This document shows positions 16,480 through 24,527 of a stretch of DNA of 55,255 bases, one piece after another. Under the pieces are notes generated by a model. It was not told the origin of the DNA. It did not search any database and worked only from the letters and a program-made list of their open reading frames with translations. This DNA is from Candidatus Hydrogenedentota bacterium (GTDB lineage Bacteria; Hydrogenedentota; Hydrogenedentia; Hydrogenedentales; CAILVY01): the NCBI GenBank assembly GCA_903837785.1, contig CAILVY010000211.1:1-55255 (forward strand), read 5' to 3'. The position numbers were made by a program, and so were the translations under genes. Each line of letters starts with the position of its first letter. Position 1 is the first letter of the stretch.

Positions 16480-16745
16480 TCCCTTTGCAGGGCGGCTGCA
16501 GAGGATCCCTTCCCGGCACAAAGGCTTCCCGACCCCAAACCCGCCGAGAACCGGGGGAATCGCCGGCTTCCTCGCGGCTAAAGTTTTCCCCGGCTTCGCC
16601 GATAAGGTTAACAGAAGGATGAGACAGACTCTTCCGAAGGGAGCGCTTGGGTGTCCATCCCAACACCGAAATCAAGCGAATGTCTCATGTTCTTACCCCC
16701 TTGAGTGCGTCATAACGTCTTGTTATGGCGCCTTCTTTTTTTCTG
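16480..16745 (+). ncRNA. Candidate structured RNA ending in an intrinsic terminator
   Basis: This gene-free stretch holds at least five consistent helices on the plus strand. 16482-16490 pairs with 16496-16504. 16551-16559 pairs with 16585-16593. A three-way junction is closed by ATGAGACA (16619-16626) with TGTCTCAT (16681-16688). Inside it are a small hairpin (16629-16643) and a longer arm, CGCTTG (16644-16649) with CAAGCG (16673-16678), capped by GGTGT/ACACC (16650-16667). An intrinsic terminator follows at 16707-16742. Possible -10 boxes lie at 16458-16468, but no convincing -35 was found, so the 5' end is uncertain. It could be an independent RNA or a long nikR 3' region. I match it to no known family. 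Confidence 0.45.
16707..16742 (+). terminator. Intrinsic terminator
   Basis: GCGTCATAAC (16707-16716) and GTTATGGCGC (16722-16731) form a 10-bp stem with one G-U pair and a 5-base loop. A run of seven T (16736-16742) follows, which fits termination on the plus strand only. Confidence 0.75.
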
Positions 16746-16794
16746 CCGGGGCAGGAGGGGAAGTCGCGCCCGCGCGCGAAACCGGGCGGCGGCC

Positions 16795-17412
16795 TCAGTT
16801 GTACACGCGCTGTAGGCCGACCACCACCCCTTGGAGCATCACGTCGGGCGCGGGAAAGCGCATGGGGGACATCGAGGCGTTCGCCGGGCGCAACTCAATG
16901 ATGCGTCCCTGCGGATGATAGTGCTTCACGGTCGCTTCCTCGCCCACGAGCGCCACCACAATGTCGCCGGGCTTCGCGCGCCGGTCATGATCCACGATGA
17001 TGATGTCGCCGTCGAGAATGCCCGCCTCGATCATGCTGTCGCCCTTGACCCGCAGGCAGTAACCGCTGTTGACCCCGATGGATGAGGAAACCACCACGTG
17101 GTCCTCGATGTTCTCCTCGGCGAGCAGCGGCGCGCCGGCGGCCACCCGGCCGACCAGGGGCAGCTCCTCGACACCGCGTTGATACAGACGGGCCGCCGCG
17201 AGTTCCGTCACATGGATGCCGCGGGCCTTCGCTGCGCGCTCTATAAAGCCTTTGCGCTCCAGCGCGTTCAGGTGGTCATTCACCCCGTTCGTCGAGGCAA
17301 TCCCGAATTCCTCGCCAATCTCCGCGATAGTGGGGGGGCAGCCTTTGTCGCGAATGCAGCGGATGATGAACTCGAGGATGGCGCGCTGGCGCTTGGTCAA
17401 CCCTCTGGCCAT
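16795..17412 (-). CDS. lexA: SOS repressor LexA
   Basis: The 205-residue protein has the complete LexA layout. A winged helix (LTKRQRAILEFI to GIHVTE, residues 5-70) precedes the S24 peptidase domain. The self-cleavage bond is Ala92-Gly93 in RVAAGAPLL, and the catalytic pair is Ser126 (VKGDSMIEAG) and Lys163 (EATVKHYHP). LexA represses DNA-damage genes and cleaves itself when RecA filaments form. The ATG at 17412 is used, with AGGGAGA upstream; the open frame extends further but only into the promoter. It appears to regulate itself through the operator at 17433-17448. It is transcribed alone, toward the candidate RNA. Confidence 0.95.
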   Translation of the reverse strand: MARGLTKRQRAILEFIIRCIRDKGCPPTIAEIGEEFGIASTNGVNDHLNALERKGFIERAAKARGIHVTELAAARLYQRGVEELPLVGRVAAGAPLLAEENIEDHVVVSSSIGVNSGYCLRVKGDSMIEAGILDGDIIIVDHDRRAKPGDIVVALVGEEATVKHYHPQGRIIELRPANASMSPMRFPAPDVMLQGVVVGLQRVYN

Positions 17413-17432
17413 GCCGGAATCTCCCTGTTTGA

Positions 17433-17448
17433 CTGAATCTATTTTCAG
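17433..17448 (-). promoter_or_regulatory. Candidate LexA operator
   Basis: CTGAA (17433-17437) and TTCAG (17444-17448) form a perfect dyad with a 6-base centre. It lies just downstream of the lexA -10 box, where a bound repressor would block initiation. The half-site is lineage-specific and is not the E. coli CTGT box. Confidence 0.55.
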
Positions 17449-17452
17449 CAGT

Positions 17453-17481
17453 ATTGAACCACGTTTCTCGGGCGATGTCAA
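17453..17481 (-). promoter_or_regulatory. lexA promoter
   Basis: On the minus strand TTGACA (17481-17476) is followed after 17 bases by TTCAAT (17458-17453). The candidate operator at 17433-17448 is immediately downstream. Confidence 0.55.
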
Positions 17482-17571
17482 GGGATTTCGACCGGAGAAG
17501 TCAACTGAATCCCGCCCGGATCCCCACCCGCGCCGATGCCCGGTGGGCAGGACCCCTGCTGCGCCGGGCCG

Positions 17572-18435
17572 TCAGACCCGGCGCAAGAGGCTCAAAAAGG
17601 TGGTTTCGGCCCGGGACCGGTAGGCGCCCTTGCGCCAGATGGCGCCGATGGGCACCCGGGGCAGGCCGGGAAGCTCGCGCGTGGCGAGATGCCGGTCCGC
17701 GTCCGTGATGACGCTCGCGGGCAGGAACGAGAGGCCAATGCCCTCGGCAATGTAGCGCTTGATGACTTCGAAGGAGCCGCTGTCGAGCACAACCTGAGGC
17801 ACAAACTGCTCGCGCGCAAAGTAGTCGCGCAAGAGCGCCCCGGTCCGGGTGTGCTCGTCAATCAGCAGCAACGGTTCCGCGGCGAGGTCCGCCAGCTTCA
17901 CCCGCCTGGCCCGTGCCAGGGAGTGCCCGGCCGGGGTGACGAGGACCATGTGCTGCTGGAAAAGCTCCTCCTCGCGCAATTCGGGATGCCGCTGGGGCAG
18001 GGTCACGATCCCAAAATCCAGGTCGCCCCGGCGCACCAGCGCGGCGATGGCGTCCGAACTGCGGTTCACCAGCACCAGACGGGTCTGCGGCAGGGCCGCC
18101 GCGAAACGCCGCACAATGCCCGGAAACAGATACAGCGCGGTCGTGTCGCTGGTGCCCACCCGGAGTTCCTGCGTGGCACTCTCGTCGAAGTCCGCCGCTT
18201 CCCGCGCCAGGCTGTCCATCTCCTGCAGCAACGTGCGCGCCCGGTGATACAGGCGCTCGCCCAGCGGCGTGGGCCGCGCCGTCTTCCGCTCGATCAGCGT
18301 ATGGCCGGTTTCACGTTCGAGGGCCTTGATCTGCTGGCTCACCGCGGGCTGCGAGCGATGCACCCGCCCGGCGGCCGCGCGAAAGGTGCCGGCCTCGACG
18401 ACGGCGCAGAGGCAGCGCAGGGCTTCAAACGTCAT
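17572..18435 (-). CDS. LysR-family transcriptional regulator
   Basis: The 287-residue protein starts with the LysR helix-turn-helix (EALRCLCAVVEAGTFRAAAGRVHRSQPAVSQQIKALE) and continues into a two-lobed periplasmic-binding-like effector domain (ELRVGTSDTTALYLFP, later DFGIVTLPQRHPEL and GIGLSFLPASV). Such proteins bind a T-N11-A palindrome and switch neighbouring genes on or off with a small ligand. It is divergent from purM, and a perfect 19-bp palindrome lies 12 bases upstream of its start. That suggests autoregulation and possible control of the purine genes. GGAGG precedes the ATG. The ligand cannot be inferred. Confidence 0.92.
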   Translation of the reverse strand: MTFEALRCLCAVVEAGTFRAAAGRVHRSQPAVSQQIKALERETGHTLIERKTARPTPLGERLYHRARTLLQEMDSLAREAADFDESATQELRVGTSDTTALYLFPGIVRRFAAALPQTRLVLVNRSSDAIAALVRRGDLDFGIVTLPQRHPELREEELFQQHMVLVTPAGHSLARARRVKLADLAAEPLLLIDEHTRTGALLRDYFAREQFVPQVVLDSGSFEVIKRYIAEGIGLSFLPASVITDADRHLATRELPGLPRVPIGAIWRKGAYRSRAETTFLSLLRRV

Positions 18436-18446
18436 GGGGCCTCCTT

Positions 18447-18465
18447 TGATAAGCTTAGCTTATCA
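18447..18465. promoter_or_regulatory. Perfect 19-bp palindrome, likely LysR-type operator
   Basis: TGATAAGCTTAGCTTATCA has 9-bp arms around a single central T and contains the T-N11-A core of LysR-type boxes. It sits between the divergent lysR and purM genes, close to the regulator start. A related partial site (CTTATGACA) overlaps the purM -35 region. Confidence 0.65.
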
Positions 18466-18485
18466 CGCCTATCATAACAGTTCAT

Positions 18486-18515
18486 TTGACTTATGACAAG
18501 ACGGATCCGTATCCT
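18486..18515 (+). promoter_or_regulatory. Candidate purM promoter
   Basis: TTGACT (18486-18491), an 18-base spacer and TATCCT (18510-18515) lie 37 bases before the purM ATG, beside the LysR palindrome. Confidence 0.45.
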
Positions 18516-18552
18516 TGCCCAAGCGTGATTTCCCATCAACGAGGATTCATCC

Positions 18553-19614
18553 ATGGCTACAAAGAAACCGGGTTTGAGTTACCGCGACGCGGGCGTGGAC
18601 ATTGACGCCGCCAACGAGGCCCTGGGCTCCATCAAGGAGTTGGTGCGCCGCACGTTCAGCGACAATGTCCTGTGCGGCATCGGCTCGTTCGGGGCGATGT
18701 ACCGCTTCGACATGCAGGGGATGGAGGAGCCGGTGCTCGTATCCAGCGTGGACGGCGTGGGCACGAAGTTGAAACTCGCCTTCATGACCGGCAAGCACGA
18801 CACCGTGGGCATCGACCTCGTGTCCCACTGCGTCAACGACATTCTCGTGCAGGGTGCGCGCCCCCTCTTCTTCCTGGATTACCTGGCGCTCGGGAAACTG
18901 CGGCCCGAGGTGGTGACGGAGGTGATTCGCGGCCTGACGGTCGGCTGCCGCTACGCCGGTTGCGCGCTGATTGGCGGCGAGACCGCCGAGATGCCCGGGA
19001 TGTACAAAGAAGACGAATACGACCTGGCCGGCACGATCGTGGGGGTGGTGGATCGCAAGAAGATTGTCGACGGCGCGGAAATAAAGCCTGGCGACACGAT
19101 CATCGGCCTGCCGTCGTCCGGACTGCACACGAACGGCTACAGCCTCGCCCGGAAGATTTGCTTTGACGTGGCCGGGCTCAGCGTCAACGATCCCATGCCC
19201 GGCGTCGGGAAGACCGTGGCCGAGGCCCTCATGGCGCCGCACACCAGCTACGCAAAGCTCATGCAGATTGTGATGAAGGTCGTGGACGTCCTTGGCATGG
19301 CGCATATCACCGGCGGCGGCATCACGGAGAATTTGCCCCGGGCCTTTCCCGACGGCGTGTCCGCGGAAATCGACTTGGGCGCCTGGGTGGTCCCGCCCCT
19401 GTTCAGTTTCCTGCAGAAGACGGGCGACGTCGACGAGATCGAGATGCTGCGCACTTTCAACCTGGGCCAGGGCTTCCTCTTCATCGTGCCCGAGGCGCAA
19501 ACGGCGAAAGCGATCGAGACGGTTGAATTGGCGGGGCAGAAGTGTGCCGTACTTGGCAAAATCATCCCCGGCGACGGGAAAGTGCACTACAAAGGGCATC
19601 TGATTTATGGCTAA
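18553..19614 (+). CDS. purM: Phosphoribosylformylglycinamidine cyclo-ligase (AIR synthetase)
   Basis: The 353-residue protein is a full-length PurM. It opens with LSYRDAGVDIDAANEAL, contains VSSVDGVGTKLKLA (substrate/ATP loop), CVNDILVQGARPLFFLDYLA, and GGETAEMPGMY, and ends with AHITGGGITENLPR and a C-terminal glycine-rich part. It converts FGAM to aminoimidazole ribonucleotide with ATP, the fifth step of purine synthesis. GAGGA precedes the ATG. The gene overlaps purL by 8 bases, so the two are translationally coupled. Its divergent partner is the LysR regulator. Confidence 0.95.
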   Translation: MATKKPGLSYRDAGVDIDAANEALGSIKELVRRTFSDNVLCGIGSFGAMYRFDMQGMEEPVLVSSVDGVGTKLKLAFMTGKHDTVGIDLVSHCVNDILVQGARPLFFLDYLALGKLRPEVVTEVIRGLTVGCRYAGCALIGGETAEMPGMYKEDEYDLAGTIVGVVDRKKIVDGAEIKPGDTIIGLPSSGLHTNGYSLARKICFDVAGLSVNDPMPGVGKTVAEALMAPHTSYAKLMQIVMKVVDVLGMAHITGGGITENLPRAFPDGVSAEIDLGAWVVPPLFSFLQKTGDVDEIEMLRTFNLGQGFLFIVPEAQTAKAIETVELAGQKCAVLGKIIPGDGKVHYKGHLIYG

Positions 19615-22561
19615 CCGCATCGAAGTGGCGATGAAACCGGGCCAGCCGGATTCCGCCGGGCTCTCCGTCCGTGCCCGGCTTGCGGAAGATCTGGGCATCC
19701 ACGTGGACGACGTCCGCGTCATCGACGTGTACACGATCCACGCGGCCCTGACGCCCGAGGAACTGGAGAAGGTGCGCGCGGAACTCTTCACGGACCCCGT
19801 CATCCAGGAATCCGCGATCGACCGGGCCATGGCGCAGCACTACGATTTCGTCATCGAAGTCGGCTTCCGGCCCGGCGTGACCGACAACGTCGGCCGGAGT
19901 TCCGTGGAAGGCATTCAGGACACGCTCGGCCGGCTGCTGCAGCCGGGCGAGACGGTGTTCAAGTCGCGGCTCTATGCCGTGCGCGGCGCCACGCGGAAGA
20001 CCTGTGAACGCATCGCCACGAAAGCGCTCGCCAATGAACTGATCGAGCAGTGGATCGTCCTGCCGCCCGAAGAAGTCGCCGCGCGCAACGGCGGCTCGCT
20101 CCTCGGCCTGCCCATCGTGACCGACCGCAGCGAGGCCAGCGTGCACGAGATCGATCTCGAGGTGGCCGACGACGCCCTGCTCGCGCTGAGCCGCGACATG
20201 ATGCTCGCGCTCGACCTGGGCGAAATGCGGGCCATTCAACAGCACTTCCGCGATCCGGCGGTGCGTGAACACCGCCGCGCGGCCGGACTGACGGACCGGC
20301 CGACCGATATCGAGCTGGAATGCCTCGCGCAGACCTGGTCGGAACACTGCAAGCACAAGATTTTCACCGCGGCCATCACGTACCGCGAGGGCGGGGTCAC
20401 CCGAACAATCGACAGCCTGTTCAAGACGTTTGTGAAGGCCACCACGGACGAGGTCGGCCAGCGCGTGGACTGGCTCGTCAGCGTCTTCCACGACAATGCG
20501 GGCATCATCCGCTTTGACGAGACGCACGACTTCGCGCTCAAGGTCGAAACGCACAACAGCCCCTCCGCCCTCGATCCCTACGGCGGCGCCATGACCGGCA
20601 TCGTTGGCGTGAACCGCGACATTCTCGGCGCCGGGCTCGGCTGCGAGTGCATCTTCAACACGGACGTGTTCTGTTTTGCCTCGCCGTTCTTCGACGGCGA
20701 GATTCCCGAACGCCTCCTGCATCCGCGGCGCGTGCTGCGCGGGGTGCATGCCGGGGTCAAGGACGGCGGAAATCAGAGCGGCATCCCCGATGTCAACGGC
20801 GCCATTGTCTTCCACGAGCGCTTTCTCGGAAAGCCGCTCGTGTTCTGCGGCACGGGCGGACTGATCCCGGCGAAGATCGCGGACCAGCCCAGCCACGAGA
20901 AGGCGGCGCAGCCCGGCGACCTCATCGTGATGACCGGCGGGCGCATCGGCAAGGACGGCATCCACGGCGCGACGTTTTCCTCGGAAGAGTTGCATGCGGG
21001 CTCGCCCGTCACCGCGGTGCAGATCGGCGACCCGATCACCCAGAAGAAGATGGCCGACTTCCTGATCGAAGCACGCGACCTCGGCCTCTTCACCTGCATC
21101 ACGGACAACGGCGCGGGCGGCCTCTCGTCGAGCATCGGCGAGATGGCGCAGAAGCCCGGCGGCGCCCTGCTGCATCTCGACAAGGCCCCGTTGAAATACC
21201 CCGGCCTGGCGCCGTGGGAGATCTTCCTGTCCGAAGCGCAGGAACGCATGAGCCTCGCGGTGCCCCCCGCGAAGCGCGACGCCTTCCTGGATCTGGCGCG
21301 GCGGCGCGAAGTCGAAGCGACTGTCCTCGGCGAATTCACGGCTTCGGGCTATCTCGAATGCTTCTATGAGGGCAAGCGCATTGCCGCGCTCTCCATGGAC
21401 TTCCTCCATCACGGCGTGCCGCGCATGCATCTCGAAGCCGAGCCGGCGCCCCCGGCGCTCGCCCCGGAAATCGTGATCGAGGACACGGACCTCACCGCCG
21501 ACCTGAAGGCCGTCCTGGGCGCGCTCAACGTGTGCAGCAAGGAAACCTTCGTGCGCATGTACGATCACGAGGTTCAGGCCCAAAGCGTCCTCAAGCAGTT
21601 TCAGGGCGTGGACCACGACGGCCCCGGCGATGCGGCCGTGATCCGGCCCGTACGCGGCTCGAAGCGCGGACTGGCCGTGGCCTGCGGCCTCTGCCCGAAA
21701 TACAGCGACCTCGACGCCTATCACATGATGGCCTGCGCCATCGACGAGGCGGTCCGCAACCTGATTGCCGTCGGCGCGCGCATGGGCACGATTGCCGGCC
21801 TCGACAACTTCTGCTGGCCGGACCCGGTGCAAAGCGAGAAGACGCCGGACGGCCGCCACAAACTGGCCCAGCTCGTCCGCACGTGCCAGGCGCTCTACGA
21901 CGTCTGCACCGCGTACGACATCCCGCTCATCAGCGGCAAAGACAGCATGAAAAACGACTACAAGATCGGCGACACAAAGATCTCGATTCCGCCGACGGTC
22001 CTTTTCACCGCCGTGGCGGTCATGGACGATGTCGCCAAGAGCGTGTCGATGGACGTGAAGAACCCCGGCGACGGGGTGTATCTGTTGGGCGAAACGAAAG
22101 ACGAGATGGGCGGCAGCGAGTATCTCGCGCTGCGCGGCCAGCTCGGCGTGAACGTGCCGAAAGTGGATCCGACGGCTGCCCGGGCGTTGTACGAAAAGCT
22201 CCACCGCGCACTGGACGCGGGCTGGGTGGCCTCCTGCCACGATTGCTCCGACGGCGGGCTGGCCGTGGCGCTCGCGGAAAGCGCGTTTGCCGGCGGCTGG
22301 GGCATGCGCGTGGATCTCGCGCAGGCCGGCGTCGAAAGCAACGTCGTGGCGCTGTTCAGCGAGACGCAGAGCCGTTTCGTGGCCACGGTGCCCAAGCGCC
22401 ATGCCGCGGCCTTCGAGGCGGCCTTGGCCGGCAGCGCATGCACCCGCCTCGGCGAAGTGACGCCCGAAGAGAAGCTCGTAATTCGCGGCCGCTACGGCGC
22501 AGGCATCGAGGCCCCGCTGGCCGACCTGAAAGAAGCCTGGCAGCGGCCCTTGCGGTTTTAG
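19607..22561 (+). CDS. purL: FGAM synthase large subunit with N-terminal PurS-like repeats
   Basis: The 984-residue product is longer than the stand-alone small-type PurL (about 740 residues). The first 230 residues hold two tandem PurS-like units (RIEVAMKPGQPDSAGLSV and, later, DFVIEVGFRPGVTDNVGRSS) and a linker. The synthetase follows, with TWSEHCKHK, VETHNSPSALDPYGGAMTG and GGNQSGIP motifs. This is the arrangement of large-type PurL, but without the fused glutaminase, which is supplied by PurQ downstream. The complex turns FGAR, glutamine and ATP into FGAM. It overlaps purM by 8 bases. Confidence 0.93.
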   Translation: MANRIEVAMKPGQPDSAGLSVRARLAEDLGIHVDDVRVIDVYTIHAALTPEELEKVRAELFTDPVIQESAIDRAMAQHYDFVIEVGFRPGVTDNVGRSSVEGIQDTLGRLLQPGETVFKSRLYAVRGATRKTCERIATKALANELIEQWIVLPPEEVAARNGGSLLGLPIVTDRSEASVHEIDLEVADDALLALSRDMMLALDLGEMRAIQQHFRDPAVREHRRAAGLTDRPTDIELECLAQTWSEHCKHKIFTAAITYREGGVTRTIDSLFKTFVKATTDEVGQRVDWLVSVFHDNAGIIRFDETHDFALKVETHNSPSALDPYGGAMTGIVGVNRDILGAGLGCECIFNTDVFCFASPFFDGEIPERLLHPRRVLRGVHAGVKDGGNQSGIPDVNGAIVFHERFLGKPLVFCGTGGLIPAKIADQPSHEKAAQPGDLIVMTGGRIGKDGIHGATFSSEELHAGSPVTAVQIGDPITQKKMADFLIEARDLGLFTCITDNGAGGLSSSIGEMAQKPGGALLHLDKAPLKYPGLAPWEIFLSEAQERMSLAVPPAKRDAFLDLARRREVEATVLGEFTASGYLECFYEGKRIAALSMDFLHHGVPRMHLEAEPAPPALAPEIVIEDTDLTADLKAVLGALNVCSKETFVRMYDHEVQAQSVLKQFQGVDHDGPGDAAVIRPVRGSKRGLAVACGLCPKYSDLDAYHMMACAIDEAVRNLIAVGARMGTIAGLDNFCWPDPVQSEKTPDGRHKLAQLVRTCQALYDVCTAYDIPLISGKDSMKNDYKIGDTKISIPPTVLFTAVAVMDDVAKSVSMDVKNPGDGVYLLGETKDEMGGSEYLALRGQLGVNVPKVDPTAARALYEKLHRALDAGWVASCHDCSDGGLAVALAESAFAGGWGMRVDLAQAGVESNVVALFSETQSRFVATVPKRHAAAFEAALAGSACTRLGEVTPEEKLVIRGRYGAGIEAPLADLKEAWQRPLRF

Positions 22562-22601
22562 TGGGCGGACGCGTGGTTGGAATGAAAGTCTTACCGGGTT
22601 T

Positions 22602-22676
22602 ATGACTGAGGGCGCGGCCGGCCCAGGCCGCGGCACCGCCTCCCTGCGAGGCATGAACATGAGGATGCACCCGTGA
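22602..22676 (+). other. Hairpin and 24-codon ORF in the purL-purQ gap
   Basis: The 111-base gap holds a perfect 7-bp stem (CGCGGCC 22613-22619, GGCCGCG 22626-22632). An ATG at 22602 opens a 24-codon frame whose TGA (22674-22676) overlaps the GTG start of purQ. The frame has no good ribosome site, so translation is doubtful, but the overlap would couple it to purQ. Confidence 0.25.
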
Positions 22677-23467
22677 CAGTTCAGGCGCTTGTCTTGACAG
22701 GATTCGGCATCAACTGCGATCGCGAAACCGCACATGCGCTGCAGCGCGGCGGCGCGGAACCCGCCTTTGTCCACCTCAATGACATCGTGGCGGATCCCGC
22801 GATGCTCAAGCGATTTCACATCCTTGCGATCCCGGGCGGATTCTCGTTCGGCGACGACGTGGCCTCGGGCAAGATCCTCGCGAACCGGCTCCGCTACAAG
22901 CTTGGCGGGCCGATTAAGCAGTTCATTGCGGACGGCAAGCTGGCCATAGGCATCTGCAACGGCTTTCAAGTGATGGTTAAGATGGGCATCCTGCCGCTCT
23001 TCGAGGGGGAGTTCACACAGGAAGTCACCCTCACGAACAACAACTCGAGCCGCTTCGAAAACCGCTGGATCACCCTGGCGGCGAATCCCCAGAGCCCCTG
23101 CGTCTGGACGCGCGGCGTCGATCGCATCGAGTTGCCCGTGCGCCACGGCGAAGGCAAGTTCATCCCCATGAACGATGCGGTCATGAACCGCCTGCGCGCA
23201 AACGGCCAAATCGTCGTGCGGTATTGCCGGCCCGACGGCTCGCCGGCGCGCGGCGAGTTCCCGATCAACCCCAATGGCGCCATTGACGATATCGCGGGCA
23301 TCTGCGACCCGTCCGGCCGCATTTTCGGCCTGATGCCGCATCCTGAAGCCTATGTCGAGCGCACAAACCATCCCCGCTGGACGCGCGAATCCCTGCCCGA
23401 AGAAGGCGCCGGTCTTCAGATCTTCCGCAATGCGGTAGAGCACGTACGGACACACTTCGGCGCCTGA
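22673..23467 (+). CDS. purQ: FGAM synthase glutaminase subunit
   Basis: The 264-residue class-I glutamine amidotransferase has its catalytic cysteine in GICNGFQ and the histidine-glutamate pair in GLMPHPE. LVLTGFGINCDRETAHAL, at the start, and IPGGFSFGDDVASG are PurQ signatures. It frees ammonia from glutamine for PurL. The length is somewhat above the common 225-230 residues, close to the longer PurQ type. The start is a GTG at 22673 with GAGGA eight bases before it. It is the third gene of purM-purL-purQ and converges on the acetyltransferase gene. Confidence 0.94.
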   Translation: MTVQALVLTGFGINCDRETAHALQRGGAEPAFVHLNDIVADPAMLKRFHILAIPGGFSFGDDVASGKILANRLRYKLGGPIKQFIADGKLAIGICNGFQVMVKMGILPLFEGEFTQEVTLTNNNSSRFENRWITLAANPQSPCVWTRGVDRIELPVRHGEGKFIPMNDAVMNRLRANGQIVVRYCRPDGSPARGEFPINPNGAIDDIAGICDPSGRIFGLMPHPEAYVERTNHPRWTRESLPEEGAGLQIFRNAVEHVRTHFGA

Positions 23468-23473
23468 TCGCGT

Positions 23474-24280
23474 TCACCGGCCGGCCGCGAGATGCCGCCG
23501 CGATGCTTCGCGAAGCAAGTAGCCCGGATCGTTCACCACGAGTTCAAGCCCAAGGTCCACAATGCTGCGCGTCTTCGCGGCCATGACGCAGGAATTGCCC
23601 ACACGCACGCGCCGCAGCAGGCCCGCATGATCACAGACCGCTTCCATCTTCTCGAAATCGCTCACATAAGGGAGATACCGCAGGAACTCGACGGCCTTCG
23701 AATGTGCGAAGGAACCGTCCGCGCGGATGATCGTCGAGCCCCGGAAATGCCGGTAGTACCGGTAGGGGACCCCAAGCAGCTCCTCCACAATATGCAGCGC
23801 ACTGCACACGTTGAAGTCGCACCCCATGAATACGTACCAGAAATCGAGGGCATAGGCCTGATACAGGCTGCTGCCCTCGGCAAACGGATGGATCCCGTCG
23901 CCCATCATGTCTCCCGCCCGTTTCCCGGCCGCCGCCACCGAGTGGCACACATGCTCTGAGCGGAGCGCATCCGGCCGCTTGCGAAACGTTTCGGGGATGA
24001 GCCCGTCTTCCGTGGGATCGCGCCGCACGTCGAACTCGACCTCCTCCTTATCGTGATACATCTCCCACGTAAAGGTCGGCACCGCCACAGTTCCCTCCGG
24101 TCCCACCGCCTCGAGCATGGCGTCACCCACGGACTCCGCCCCGCCATCCACCCACCCGAACGCGCTCAAGGACGTGTGCGCGAAGAGCCCATCGCCCGCC
24201 CGGATCCCCAGCGCGGCCAGTCCGGCCACAATATCCTTCTTGCGCACGGCCGTGGCGCGCCCGTGTTCATGATGCCCCAT
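23474..24280 (-). CDS. AAC(3)-family N-acetyltransferase-like protein
   Basis: The 268-residue protein has the fold signatures of the antibiotic_NAT/AAC(3) family: LFAHTSLSAFGWVDGG, GTVAVPTFTW, EGSSLYQAYALDFWYVFMGCDFNVCSALHIVEELLGVPYRY. The family transfers acetyl from acetyl-CoA to an amine, and chromosomal members in environmental bacteria mostly have unknown, non-resistance substrates. No resistance-gene context is present. The ATG at 24280 has AAAGGAGG upstream, so the longer open frame is not used. It sits alone, converging on purQ with only 6 bases between the stops. Confidence 0.85.
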   Translation of the reverse strand: MGHHEHGRATAVRKKDIVAGLAALGIRAGDGLFAHTSLSAFGWVDGGAESVGDAMLEAVGPEGTVAVPTFTWEMYHDKEEVEFDVRRDPTEDGLIPETFRKRPDALRSEHVCHSVAAAGKRAGDMMGDGIHPFAEGSSLYQAYALDFWYVFMGCDFNVCSALHIVEELLGVPYRYYRHFRGSTIIRADGSFAHSKAVEFLRYLPYVSDFEKMEAVCDHAGLLRRVRVGNSCVMAAKTRSIVDLGLELVVNDPGYLLREASRRHLAAGR

Positions 24281-24527
24281 GGTTCCCTCCTTTCGGGTGG
24301 GTTCCTCCTCATTATGCGCCTGCCGATCTCTCCAGGCCAAGCGCCGGGCGGGCTGTCATCCGGCGCTTCACGCCGCGCAGCATCGCCCGCTTCGGCATCT
24401 CAAACCCCCTTCAACTCTGCTTATTTCATTGGGTTGGAAACCGCCGCTATCGCGCAGATTCCCGCCCATTTTGAATATGCGGTCTAGTGAAGGATTTCCG
24501 ATGATGCAGCGTCCGTCTGTAATCTGG
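24281..24527. other. Intergenic space before the chemoreceptor leader
   Basis: There is no convincing gene in this stretch. On the minus strand a weak pair (TTGGCC, 18 bases, CATAAT) could serve the acetyltransferase gene. The rest shows no strong repeat or RNA signal. Confidence 0.4.

Noticed and set aside
16600..16745. Assignment of the structured RNA to SRP RNA, 6S RNA, RNase P RNA or tmRNA
   Set aside because: The SRP GGAA/AGCAG loop, a 6S central bubble, the RNase P GAGGAAAGTCC block and tmRNA tag sequences were all looked for and not seen.
19562..23455. A 1297-codon open frame on the minus strand opposite purM-purL-purQ
   Set aside because: It is an antisense shadow of three genes with strong family motifs. 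High third-position GC keeps the frame open, and its residues (Ala/Arg/Val/His-rich) show no domain.
23474..24280. A mobile antibiotic-resistance gene
   Set aside because: The family matches AAC(3), but there is no integron, transposase or foreign base composition, and most environmental members are not resistance genes.
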